Below are positions 27,267 to 34,978 of a stretch of 64,000 nucleotides of DNA, piece after piece. The position numbers were made by a program, and so were the translations under genes. Source of the DNA: Rhodococcus sp. KBS0724 (GTDB taxonomy: Bacteria > Actinomycetota > Actinomycetes > Mycobacteriales > Mycobacteriaceae); the NCBI RefSeq assembly GCF_005938745.2, contig NZ_VCBX02000001.1:4974501-5038500 (forward strand), given 5' to 3'. Under the pieces are notes generated by a model that had not been told where the DNA came from, ran no database searches, and was given only the letters and a program-made list of their open reading frames with translations. How positions within the stretch are numbered: position 1 is the first letter of the stretch; each line of letters starts with the position of its first letter.

Positions 27267-27727
27267 GCGGACGAGGAAGATATCGGAGCACCGCCGATGC
27301 TGCACTGTTTTGGCGAATTTTCGATCAAATATCCGACTAAAGTATTAACAATCCATCCACCAAAAGTACCAATTAACGACCGCCAATGCTGAATCAGCAA
27401 TTCGGCAATCGTCAAGTTGCCAATCTAGTTAGCCTTCCGCAAGATTTCCATCCGACGGCCAAAAGAAGCATTTTTGGACGCCTGACCAGCAGGAATGGAA
27501 CACGTTTCAGTTAGTTCTACAAATTCCTAGTCAAAGTGGACTTGCTCGAGCTAACCTCATTCTCGTCACGCCACATAAGACCTCAAGGGGGCAATGGAAA
27601 TCTCAGCGGCACGATTGCAGAGCCTCCATATACCGACCGAATCTGCTCTTTGTGGAATCCATCTGCCAAACCTGCGGCAGGTGTACAAATGCGTTTTCCG
27701 AGATCAAGCGAAAGGGTGGAACTCTGC
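27267..27727. other. A+T-rich intergenic leader of the second peptide cluster
   Basis: About 460 bp between the PucR gene and the first clear peptide. From roughly 27300 the base composition shifts to A+T and stays mixed up to about 36 kb. ACTAAAGT occurs at 27336-27343. A 45-codon frame, 27594-27731, overlaps the next peptide by ATGA but has no hydrophobic segment and only a weak ribosome-binding site; I do not call it a gene. The promoter of the peptide cluster is probably here. Confidence 0.45.
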
Positions 27728-27859
27728 ATGATCGTAATGTTCCTTCAAGCAACAGCAGCATTGTTCACTGACTTACTGGGCGTCGGCTGGACCGGGTCGA
27801 TGCTTCCCGGCACCTACGCCGCCCTAGGTTCGCTGGCCGAAGCAACCAGCCTCAGCTGA
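27728..27859 (+). CDS. Small hydrophobic peptide B1, 43 aa
   Basis: 43 residues from ATG 27728, starting MIVMFLQATAALFTDLLGVG and ending with Ala/Ser/Leu. It has one strongly hydrophobic stretch and no basic signal-peptide N-terminus. Its start 'M-aliphatic-x-aliphatic-F-L' and the later 'GTYAALGSL' resemble peptide B4 at 28357 ('FGTYLTALSS'), which suggests they are distant paralogues. The Shine-Dalgarno is weak (AAAGGGTGG, more than ten bases away). An in-frame opening extends back to 27536, so the start is uncertain. Confidence 0.5.
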   Translation: MIVMFLQATAALFTDLLGVGWTGSMLPGTYAALGSLAEATSLS

Positions 27860-27908
27860 TGACAAGAACGAGTCATTTCCGAGCATTTTCTGATAAAAGG
27901 AGTGAATG

Positions 27909-28049
27909 ATGGGAAGTTTGGGATCGGTAGCTGATGTCCTTAATGGTCCGATGGGATTATTTGTCAAGTCGATAGTCGCCGCCGTGATGTATAACCCAGT
28001 AATGTTCTCTGTCGATTTAGGCTGGGTACCTCCGCCAATCGAAGTGTAG
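27909..28049 (+). CDS. Small hydrophobic peptide B2, 46 aa
   Basis: 46 residues from ATG 27909; the ATG directly before it (27906) is too close to the AAGGAG at 27896-27901. The start MGSLGSVADVLNGPMG matches the MGSL start of the two 63-residue peptides in the first cluster. It continues with a hydrophobic helix and a tryptophan/proline-rich end (GWVPPPIEV). It is 49 bp after B1. No homologue is recognised; it is called on the strong ribosome-binding site, the shared N-terminus and its place in a row of similar small frames. Confidence 0.6.
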   Translation: MGSLGSVADVLNGPMGLFVKSIVAAVMYNPVMFSVDLGWVPPPIEV

Positions 28050-28146
28050 TTGGCACTCCTAGGTTCAATCAGTTCCTGAAGCTCGTTGACCTCGGCTAAA
28101 TCTTTGCCAATCAACGAAATCACCAACAGTAAGGATGTGAAAGATA

Positions 28147-28341
28147 GTGGATACAGCAAGTTTGTTCAGCGCGCTAGCTAGCATTGATCCCAACTCAATC
28201 CAGCTCCCACTGGCGGCTGTGACTGCCATCATCGATGGCGTGTTCGACACCATTTCCGCCTTCATCAACCTGGGCGTAACAGGCTCCGGAGCTTCAGCCG
28301 AACTCATCCAAGTGGGCCTCGGCTCCATCGCCGGCGCGTAG
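28147..28341 (+). CDS. Small amphipathic peptide B3, 64 aa
   Basis: 64 residues from GTG 28147. The sequence alternates Ser/Gly/Asp with aliphatic residues: 'DTASLFSALASIDPNSIQLP', then a helix 'AAVTAIIDGVFDTISAFINL' and a glycine/serine-rich tail ending GSIAGA. Its length and character are close to the 63-residue peptides of the first cluster and to corynebacterial PorH. The AAGGA at 28131-28135 is eleven bases from the GTG, which is long. It is followed after 15 bp by B4, so the two are probably translated from one mRNA. Confidence 0.6.
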   Translation: MDTASLFSALASIDPNSIQLPLAAVTAIIDGVFDTISAFINLGVTGSGASAELIQVGLGSIAGA

Positions 28342-28356
28342 TCGGGAGAGGAAACA

Positions 28357-28467
28357 ATGCTCAATATCTTTCTAACGTACCTGTCCGAATTGGTCGGTTT
28401 CGGCTCTGTTGATTTGGTTAGTACGTTTGGAACTTACCTAACCGCGCTGTCATCGTACCCAGTTTAA
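28357..28467 (+). CDS. Small hydrophobic peptide B4, 36 aa
   Basis: 36 residues from ATG 28357 with GAGAGG six bases upstream. It begins MLNIFLTYLSELVGFGSVDL, with aromatic and aliphatic residues throughout, and ends SSYPV. It is below the length most gene finders keep. Size and aromatic/hydrophobic character are like corynebacterial PorA (45 residues). It starts 15 bp after B3 and ends 16 bp before B5. Confidence 0.6.
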   Translation: MLNIFLTYLSELVGFGSVDLVSTFGTYLTALSSYPV

Positions 28468-28483
28468 ATAAAGGAGATTCCTG

Positions 28484-28576
28484 ATGATTCAGAGGTATCT
28501 GATCGCATTGGTGGGCTTTGTCTCGGGACTTGCAGGGCTGACCAATATGGGGAGTGGCATGATACAGAACAAGTAG
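28484..28576 (+). CDS. Small hydrophobic peptide B5, 30 aa
   Basis: 30 residues from ATG 28484, preceded by a perfect AAGGAG seven bases away, the best ribosome-binding site in the cluster. It begins MIQRYLIALVGFVSGLAGLT, a single membrane-length hydrophobic segment, and ends in a polar QNK tail. It is the last frame before a strong terminator at 28613-28662. Its length alone would give little confidence; the ribosome-binding site and operon position support it. Confidence 0.55.
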   Translation: MIQRYLIALVGFVSGLAGLTNMGSGMIQNK

Positions 28577-28612
28577 TCAGTTTTGTGGAATCGGTAACCC
28601 AATACACCACTG

Positions 28613-28662
28613 AACTCCGAGGATCCCCGAGGCCGCAATTAGCCTCGGGGATCCTCGGAGTT
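28613..28662. terminator. Strong terminator of the second peptide cluster
   Basis: A perfect 21-bp inverted repeat (28613-28633 with 28642-28662) around an eight-base loop, followed by a short T stretch. It lies between the last peptide and the WS/DGAT gene, so the peptides and the acyltransferase are probably separate transcripts or linked only by read-through. Confidence 0.88.
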
Positions 28663-28711
28663 TCACGAATGCCACGACACGATTGCCGGCACCGCCGCAC
28701 AAGGAGCACCC

Positions 28712-30172
28712 ATGAGATTGTCCAACCCATTGGCTAGGGGCGTTGAACCGTTGAACCCACGCGATGCCGACTTCATCTACAACGAAGCCGACGGGCACCT
28801 GGGCCACCTCATCGGCGTGTACTTCTTCGAAACCTCGCAGCACCCAGAGGCGGAATTCTCGGAAGAACAAGCGATCGAGTGGGCAACCGCACGCCTCGGT
28901 CACAACCGCATGTTCACACAGCATATTCAGCGGACACCACTTGGCCTCGAACATCCGCATTGGATCCCCGCACTAAACTTCGATGTCCGTGACCACGTTC
29001 GGGTCACCAACATCACCGAATCTGGCTGGGAACCTTTACAAAAGCCGCTCAGCAAGCTGTTGACCTCCAGGATGGATCTAGCTCGTCCACCCTGGGAGCT
29101 GCATTTCTTCAACGGAATAGAAGGATTGGACGATCTGCCTGGTCGTCTGACGGCTGTAGTCCTCAAATCGCATCATAGCGGCGCTGATGGCATTGCCATC
29201 CGAATGTTGGGTGAGGCCATTTTTTCGGAGAATTTGCGGCAAGCGAGTTTCGACCCCGCAATGCCTTTCGTGAAGAGTCGTGTGTTCCTCAAATCAGTCC
29301 TGGGATTTCCACGACAAATTTTGCGATTCACTAAGCATATCCCTGGCAATCGAGCCGCAGAAAGAGCTGTAGCCGATGCAAAAGCTGCCGGCGATTGGGT
29401 CGAGAGTCTCAAAGAACGTCCAGCCACCCGATTTAACGGCAAGGTAAGTGGGTCCGGAACTCTCAAGCAGATCACGCTCCCGGGAACAGAGGTGCGGCAG
29501 GTCAAAGATGCGGTACCCGAGGCCACGATTAACGATGTCTTGTTGGCCGTCGTCGGCGGCGCCTTGATGCGGTACCTCACCGAGAATGGAGAAAAGCCCG
29601 AGGGTTCTCTCGTAGCGATGGTGCCTAGGTCCATGCGCAAAGTCGAGGAATGGGAGTCGGCAAACCAGTTAGTGACGTTGTCTGTCAATATGCACACAGA
29701 CATCGAAGATCCGTTGGAACGGGTGGCGCTCATTGCGGAGTCCGCCCGCTCGGAGAAGACCCGCACCTCTCACCTAGCAGTCCGCCGCGTGAACGCCGCG
29801 ATTGAGACCATCCCGGCCCCACTGTCCCGATTGTTCGCAACAGCACGTGCGAAGAACCCCTATGATTTGAATCGTCCTCGCTACCAGCACACAACGGTGA
29901 GCAACATTCCGCTTTCTGTCGATGGGCTGACCTTGAACGGCGCGCCCGGCACAGCGGTGCTCGCTACCCAACCGCCAGTAGACGGGGATGGACTGCGGCA
30001 CTTTATGGTTGCCGCAGCTGGCGGAGGGTTGACGTTGAACGTAATTACGGACACTGCGATGATGCCGGATCTGGGCCACTACCTGGAGTTGCTTCGCGCC
30101 AGTTTCGCGGAACTCAAGGAAGCGGTCAACAGCCGCGAATTGGAGAGTGGAGCTGCCGAGATCGCATCCTGA
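28712..30172 (+). CDS. Wax ester synthase / diacylglycerol acyltransferase (WS/DGAT), copy B
   Basis: 486 residues from ATG 28712 with AAGGAG. HHxxxDG occupies His154-His155-x3-Asp159-Gly160 ('VLKSHHSGADGIAIRML'), the same numbers as in copy A at 18652-20094. The two share 'PRDA(E/D)FIYNE', 'MDL(T/A)RPPWEL' and the C-terminal layout, so they are paralogues. Codon use is slightly more A+T-rich than copy A, as is the region around it. It should make triacylglycerol or wax esters. The small-peptide cluster lies directly upstream, while in copy A it lies downstream. Confidence 0.92.
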   Translation: MRLSNPLARGVEPLNPRDADFIYNEADGHLGHLIGVYFFETSQHPEAEFSEEQAIEWATARLGHNRMFTQHIQRTPLGLEHPHWIPALNFDVRDHVRVTNITESGWEPLQKPLSKLLTSRMDLARPPWELHFFNGIEGLDDLPGRLTAVVLKSHHSGADGIAIRMLGEAIFSENLRQASFDPAMPFVKSRVFLKSVLGFPRQILRFTKHIPGNRAAERAVADAKAAGDWVESLKERPATRFNGKVSGSGTLKQITLPGTEVRQVKDAVPEATINDVLLAVVGGALMRYLTENGEKPEGSLVAMVPRSMRKVEEWESANQLVTLSVNMHTDIEDPLERVALIAESARSEKTRTSHLAVRRVNAAIETIPAPLSRLFATARAKNPYDLNRPRYQHTTVSNIPLSVDGLTLNGAPGTAVLATQPPVDGDGLRHFMVAAAGGGLTLNVITDTAMMPDLGHYLELLRASFAELKEAVNSRELESGAAEIAS

Positions 30173-30244
30173 GACCGATCTCCAACTGGCCCTACGGGAC
30201 GCGGCGGGATGTTCGCAGTTGCACGCAACCCACCTCGAGACGGC

Positions 30245-30430
30245 CGAATGTGCTTACCTACTTGAGTGCACTCACGCCAGCTGCGCCGTCGAATGGCGCG
30301 TGATGACGGAGCCGATCGTTGTTGAATACCTCAGGTGCGATGTACAAATCGCGGCCGATCGATCCAAAACTCTATCCAGACAGCACTTTCACGACAATGC
30401 GCTCCGCGGACTTTGGCAACTACGTCGATG
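30245..30430 (-). pseudogene. Remnant of a DUF559 gene
   Basis: On the minus strand the sequence reads ERIVVKVLSG, a stop, then 'IGRDLYIAPEVFNND' and 'RLRHHAPFDGAAGV'. These line up with 'ERIVARALSR', 'IDGREFHIAPEVFNND' and 'RRRQNALVLDGW' of the intact DUF559 protein at 21779-22615. The section between the first two blocks is shortened, and there are stops and no complete frame. It is a decayed paralogue or a fragment left by a rearrangement. Confidence 0.65.
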
Positions 30431-30739
30431 AAGCACAGCGGTCTCAGAGATTCCCGATTATTCAGAGGTAAGCGACCACCTGTGCGCGATACGCCATACG
30501 TGCTCTAATGCATTAGGATGCAACAAGTTCCGAACACGATCCCCACCACTTATCCTTCACGCACACCATCCAGCCCGATCGCCACACCACCGCGACTCAC
30601 ACAATCCCTCTACTTTGACACCAGAGCCGGACCCCAACTATTACGTCGCCTCGGAATTCCGGTACGAGGCTGACTTGACACAGACCCTTGAGGTCCGTTT
30701 GCGGGCGTCCCCGTGACAGTCCTGTCGATCAGGCCTGAC

Positions 30740-30965
30740 GCCAGTGCGCAACCCATGGCGAATCGGATCGACATTCTGGAGGACGGCCCGTTTGTTATCG
30801 GCCATTAGTGTCACCGCCGACTCAGACGAATTTTCCCAGTTACTCTCGTGGGCTGAGTCATTCGGACAGCCGATAGCTTTCGGTATCGGAGGCACCTGCA
30901 TTGCCATGACGCAGTCGCCCGTACACCAGGGCCTCGGGAAAGTCCCCACCGTCGAATTCCGCTAA
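30740..30965 (+). mobile_element. Possible IS110-type transposase fragment
   Basis: The plus-strand frame at 30744-30965 includes 'SVTADSDEFSQLLSWAESFG' and 'QPIAFGIGGT', which resemble the N-terminal DEDD-domain segment of IS110 transposases (usual form: LLAWARSFG..AFGIEGTGSYG). Neither the start, the catalytic remainder nor the ends are present. This rests on recalled family patterns and is tentative. Confidence 0.4.
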
Positions 30966-31258
30966 CCGCCCACACGCTGGCATGCGTCGCTACTACCTGC
31001 TTCGTTGAAAACTCTCAATACAGTCCGGCCTCGGCCGGCGACTGCTACCGGCGTGCCCGTTCGCGGGGTGCTCTGCACCCTCACACTGCACGGATATTTG
31101 CCCTCTGATAGGTCCGGGTGATCTGGGCGTGCTGGACCACCGACACCCTTTACGCTCCTTCCGGACACCGCGGCGAACAACTGCTTGTCACCGCGACTTG
31201 ACCAAGAGGGCTCAAACGCTATGTCAATCGCGAGGTTAGTCATCTCGTCAACAATCCT
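30966..31258. other. Gene-free stretch
   Basis: No supported gene. A minus-strand frame (30962-31243) is open but has no recognisable domain or ribosome-binding site. The stretch lies between two transposase remnants and is probably debris. Confidence 0.4.
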
Positions 31259-31309
31259 GTGACCAGTGCAGACGCGAGTTTACAACCATTGAGGCCTCAA
31301 CCCGGTCAT

Positions 31310-31500
31310 CGAATCATTTTGTGGAAGAACGCAAACCGAGCTCTGAATCGGAAGAGATGGAAAACAAGGATCGAATTGGCCAACACGATGTTCGAGTTCC
31401 TCGAGATCTTTCACAACCGCCAGCGTCGGCATAGCCCCTCTGGATGCTGCGGCGATCGAGTTCGAGAACATAAACTTCAAACTCTAACCCGTTACCTAAA
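31310..31500 (+). mobile_element. IS3-family transposase (OrfB) C-terminal remnant
   Basis: The frame contains 'LNRKRWKTRIELANTMFEFL' followed by 'EIFHNRQRRHS', the near-invariant C-terminal signature of the IS3/IS2-group integrase (usual form: LLNRQRWKTR.ELANAIFEYLEIFHNRQRRHSALG). After this the frame shifts: the next expected block (P-I-E-F-E) is found in the +1 frame as 'AAIEFEN'. No OrfA, DDE core or terminal inverted repeats are present. It marks past insertion activity in the A+T-rich region. Confidence 0.7.
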
Positions 31501-31620
31501 GTCAAGTATGACGACTCCATAACACCCAGGGCACGTCAAAGTCTCCGAATTCGCCGGTGCGTCTCACCTGATTGCTGCGCGAAGAGTTGAGAAGCCTTTG
31601 ATTTAGTGTATTCGTAGTTG

Positions 31621-31666
31621 AAGTATTTTAGCGCCGATGGGGTGCCCCATCGGCGCTAGAATACTT
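31621..31666. terminator. 46-bp near-perfect palindrome
   Basis: Positions 31621-31643 pair with 31644-31666; 22 of 23 base pairs match, the exception being 31628/31659. The GC-rich inner part is flanked by A+T-rich arms with T-runs on both strands, as in a bidirectional terminator. The nearest gene end is the secreted protein stop at 31888, over 200 bp away. A 180-bp gene-free stretch follows it. Confidence 0.7.
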
Positions 31667-31887
31667 TGGTTTCCATAACTCAACTGCGCATCGAAAAGTA
31701 AAGTTCAACATGTCGAATGTCTCAGGCTCACTATCCGCTTGTGGCGACATTCAAAATTTTTCTCTCTGCTTCTGACTGCGGGAGCCAGATTTAACGCGAC
31801 CACGGCCGAAGCTAGCTAACAGTGCTTGGAGATGTCGACAGAAAAAAGAATGCGCGTTGAGATTCGACGGACGAGCATCGAGTTCGG

Positions 31888-32376
31888 TTAGGAGACGACG
31901 AGGTTGAACCCGGTTGCGCCGCCGCCAGCGAGAGTGTGAGCATTCAGTTGTGTGGAATTGATTCCAGTGGGACCGGGGTGCTGCTGTGCACTGGTAACGC
32001 CAGGAGTGGTCAGGACCACCTTTCCTGTTGTCGCGCCGACAGTAAGTAGCCACGTGTAATCACCCTGGAGGCAGAACTCCCCGTTGGCATCGCTCACGGT
32101 AGACATTGACATCGAAGTGCCGAGGAAAGTCGACGAAGCTGTGGCTACGACTGTTACGCCGCTCACCCGCGTAGCCGTGTTGGGGATTCCGACGCTGGCT
32201 CCGCCGCCGCCATGATAATTGTCAACCAGGGCCGCCCCGGAATACACGGTGCCGCACAGTGCGTAGTAGGCCGGGGTTGGATCAGGACGAGGGGTGGCGT
32301 TAGCCACGCCGGAGCCAAGGATTGCGAGCGCCGCGGCGCCACCGACGATTGACGTGATCATGCTGTTTCTTCTCAT
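31888..32376 (-). CDS. Secreted protein of unknown function, SdrD-B/CarboxypepD-reg-like
   Basis: 162 residues from ATG 32376 with a GAAGGA site. A classical signal peptide (MRRNSMITSIVGGAAALAIL..) ends at 'GVANA', leaving a ~135-residue mature protein with two cysteines ('YALCGTVYSG' and 'GEFCLQGDY') that could form a disulfide. The segment 'GVTVVATASSTFLG...VSDANGEFCLQGDYTWLLTV' has the layout of a small Ig-like domain such as carboxypeptidase-regulatory or SdrD-B folds (x-Gly-V-x-V ... T-D-x-x-G-x-F/Y). No enzymatic motif is seen. It would act outside the membrane or in the envelope. Confidence 0.7.
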   Translation of the reverse strand: MRRNSMITSIVGGAAALAILGSGVANATPRPDPTPAYYALCGTVYSGAALVDNYHGGGGASVGIPNTATRVSGVTVVATASSTFLGTSMSMSTVSDANGEFCLQGDYTWLLTVGATTGKVVLTTPGVTSAQQHPGPTGINSTQLNAHTLAGGGATGFNLVVS

Positions 32377-32721
32377 GGTTTTCCTTCTGCTAAATGAAAA
32401 ATTCCGGAGTCGGGAATTTCAGTTGGACACGCATCTCCCGTTGAGTTCTTGGCCTATTGCGGGAAATTAATTTCGCACGATGGGGGTCACGTTAAATTGC
32501 AATAATGGAACAAGTTTCACTCTTGGATATTTGAGGCTCATTAAGATAGTTTCATCGCGCCGGTTGGACTAAACCAACCTAAAATTCAGATCGCATTTCC
32601 CATTTTGGGATGAATTCACCTTAGCTTTACCATTCCAGCCTGACGTAAGTCAAGTCAGCCCTGGAAGCGCGATTCAATGCAGATTAATCTCTTAGTACTT
32701 TGGTATGACAAGCTGTACATG
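32377..32721. other. A+T-rich intergenic region
   Basis: 345 bp, strongly A+T-rich. It must hold the promoter for the secreted gene at 31888-32376 (minus strand). I see no convincing frame, and no strong terminator for the gene ending at 32722. Confidence 0.5.
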
Positions 32722-33420
32722 CTAGTGCAGGGGACCTGCACCAGCGTTCAATACCGGAGACGAACCGGGAGACGCGGGAACCGTATTCGATGGGATGCAC
32801 GACGCGTTCGCCGAGAAAGGGAATGGGAAGGGAAGCCCATTGGACGTAAACCGGTAGAAGTTTCCAGGGAAGTATCCGAACTCGGATTCACGGAAGCTGG
32901 AGGTATTCAGGTTCAAATCAAATGATGATGACGTGGTCTTCACCGCGATTGTCGGCGGCGCAAAGGTCCCAGGATTGACACGCGGAACGGTCATCCGCAA
33001 TATCGGTGTGCCGCTGTTTGTCGAGGTCGTAGCGACGAGCGTGGGCGTTCCGGTGATCCCGTATCCGCCACTGTAGGAAACGTTGCCCGGCGTAGCCGGG
33101 TTCAGCGTGGCAGGGTTGTATTGGATGTCATACTGTATGTTCGTGAAACTTGCGACGGAGCCCGGCACTGTCTGAGGATCGAAATTGATCGTGTAAGCGT
33201 TAGTCCCGGGCGCGGGATTTACAAGCGTGTGGTTGACCGTAACCCCGAACGCTTGTGCTTGTGCGGCGTTGACCGGGCTTCCCGTCCAGCAAGCTATGTT
33301 GAATGGCGTATAAGTACTCCCCACGGTGGCTGACGCAATGGTCGTCGAACCGAGGAGAAGGCCGACCGATGCCGCGATCGTGCATACGACGAGTGGGATC
33401 CTCCGTTTGAGTGCATGCAT
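32722..33420 (-). CDS. Secreted protein of unknown function (tandem copy 1)
   Basis: 232 residues from ATG 33420 (MHALKRRIP); TGGAG lies seven bases upstream. An in-frame ATG 12 bases earlier overlaps that site. The signal peptide ends at 'TIASA' (residue 31). The mature protein is rich in Thr, Asn, Pro, Ser and Gly, beta-strand-like, with two cysteines ('FNIACWTGS' and 'SANASCIPSN') and a 'YDIQYNPATL' segment shared with copy 2. I do not recognise the family. It may be a surface or cell-wall protein. Over 560 bp of upstream DNA is also shared with copy 2. Confidence 0.72.
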   Translation of the reverse strand: MHALKRRIPLVVCTIAASVGLLLGSTTIASATVGSTYTPFNIACWTGSPVNAAQAQAFGVTVNHTLVNPAPGTNAYTINFDPQTVPGSVASFTNIQYDIQYNPATLNPATPGNVSYSGGYGITGTPTLVATTSTNSGTPILRMTVPRVNPGTFAPPTIAVKTTSSSFDLNLNTSSFRESEFGYFPGNFYRFTSNGLPFPFPFSANASCIPSNTVPASPGSSPVLNAGAGPLH

Positions 33421-34169
33421 TTTTAACTCCATCTCTCTGCTGTGTAATGGTTGTTTGACTTGAATCCGCCTTCGAAAAGCGCCTGTTCAGCTAATGGCTG
33501 CCTTCGGCTGCTTTCCTCTTCTTCAGCGACTCCTTGGCGATCGGTCGTCGATCCGGCGATCAGTCGTCGAGGACGATTTTCAGCTCCAACTGAGGCACAG
33601 CGAACAAAACCTACGGCGATCGATGAACCGATCCTCCAAATGCGCAGGGCGATAATTCTATGCCTCGTTTCCTACACGCCACATAAAGATATTGGTTTAG
33701 CAATGACACTCGAATCGAATTCGAGAAATATATTTCGATAAATGATGTGAGATCCGACAGTGATACACATCCGAACACGTGGTAAATAGATTATTTCACC
33801 CGCATTCCCAACCGGACTCATACGATTGACCTAATTAACAACGTCGATATAATTCATTCCCACAACCAAACTGGTGCAATGTTCGACCGTCGCGGATTCC
33901 GGGCCGCCCACCACTGGCGCTCATGTGATGGTTATCAGCCTAGCCCGCCTCGGTGGAACTTGTAATAGTTTTCCGAAAATTTTTTTCTCAGCAAAACGGA
34001 AGAGCAACTTAGACCTAACCGAGGAAATTCACTCCGATGCTTCAATCCTGAAAATATCTGCTACCTCAACTACTATCAAATGCGGGAGGCTCTAAAGAGA
34101 CAAAAGCCCAATGGCAAGCAAAGGGTTGAGCGAACCAACAAGTCTCTCAAGCATGGCACTGAGACTGAG
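33421..34169. other. Gene-free region upstream of secreted copy 1
   Basis: No supported gene. About 33421-33985 aligns with 34979-35590, upstream of the second copy, including TGTAATGGTTGTTT near the gene and GTGATGGTTATCA plus CCTCGGTGGAACTTGTAA at the distal end. The remaining part to 34169 is A+T-rich and unassigned. Confidence 0.6.
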
Positions 34170-34201
34170 GATCTCCGGGCGACAGCAGCCGCCCGGAGAT
34201 C
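34170..34201 (-). terminator. Terminator of secreted copy 2
   Basis: GATCTCCGGGC (34170-34180) pairs perfectly with GCCCGGAGATC (34191-34201). It lies 66 bp beyond the stop of the gene at 34268-34978 on the minus strand. Confidence 0.7.
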
Positions 34202-34267
34202 TCGGATCATTCTCTACGTGCCGACCCCTGGCTCAATTCGACACAGGCTCATGCTTGGGCACCTAGC

Positions 34268-34978
34268 CTAGGGGTGCAGGGTGCCGGCACCAGCGTTCAA
34301 CGTCGGATACGAACCTGCAGACGAGGGAAGGGTATTCGACGGGATGCACGACGTGTTTGCCGAGTAAGAGATCCCGAAGGACTTCCCATTGGACGTAAAC
34401 CGGTAGTAGTTGCCTGGGTAGTACCCGAACTCGGCTTCGCGAAGGCTGGAGGTATTCAGCTTCAAATCAAATGTTGATGAAGTGGTCGTCACATTGAGTG
34501 TCGGTGGTACAAAGGTCCCCGGCGCGACAGTCGGAATGGTCACACGCAGGATCGGCGTGCCACTGTTTGTCGAGGTCGTAGCAGCAACGGTTGCCGTTCC
34601 TGTGTACCCGGATCCACCACTGAGAGTAACGTTGGCACCCGCGGTGGGGGCAAAAATTGGGGTCAGCGTGGCAGGGTTGTATTGGATGTCGTACTGAAGA
34701 TTGGTGAGATTTGTGAGGGTATAGCCGAAGCCGCCGGTCGGTATCGTCTGACCATCGATGCTGATCGCGTAGGTGTTTGGCAAAGTGTGGGTAACCGTAA
34801 CGCCGCTCGCTTGCGATTGTGCGACGTTGCCCGGGCTACCCGCCCAGCATGCCGAGTTGAATGGAGTGTAAGTACTCCCCGCTGTGGCTGATGCCATGGA
34901 CGTCGAACCGAGGATCAGGCCAGCCGATGCGGCAATCGTGCATAGGACGACCGGGATCTTCCGTTTGAGTGCATGCAT
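34268..34978 (-). CDS. Secreted protein of unknown function (tandem copy 2)
   Basis: 236 residues from ATG 34978 (MHALKRKIP) with TGGAG seven bases upstream. The signal peptide ends at 'SMASA'. It shares with copy 1 the opening 'GSTYTPFN', the Cys in 'ACWAGSPGN', 'LQYDIQYNPATL', the strand 'ATTSTNSGTPILRVTIP', 'SSTFDLKLNTSS' and 'FGYYPGNYYRFTSNGKSFG', and ends 'LNAGAGTLHP'. Differences are spread over the mature part, so the duplication is not recent. Function unknown; a paired or alternately expressed surface protein is conceivable. Confidence 0.72.
   Translation of the reverse strand: MHALKRKIPVVLCTIAASAGLILGSTSMASATAGSTYTPFNSACWAGSPGNVAQSQASGVTVTHTLPNTYAISIDGQTIPTGGFGYTLTNLTNLQYDIQYNPATLTPIFAPTAGANVTLSGGSGYTGTATVAATTSTNSGTPILRVTIPTVAPGTFVPPTLNVTTTSSTFDLKLNTSSLREAEFGYYPGNYYRFTSNGKSFGISYSANTSCIPSNTLPSSAGSYPTLNAGAGTLHP

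Noticed and set aside
27594-27731. 45-residue frame overlapping peptide B1 by ATGA
   Set aside because: Polar, no membrane segment, weak ribosome-binding site; only the overlap speaks for it.
33451-34271. Short plus-strand frames between the secreted paralogues
   Set aside because: No ribosome-binding sites, composition not coding-like, and they fall in the duplicated non-coding block without frame conservation in the other copy.
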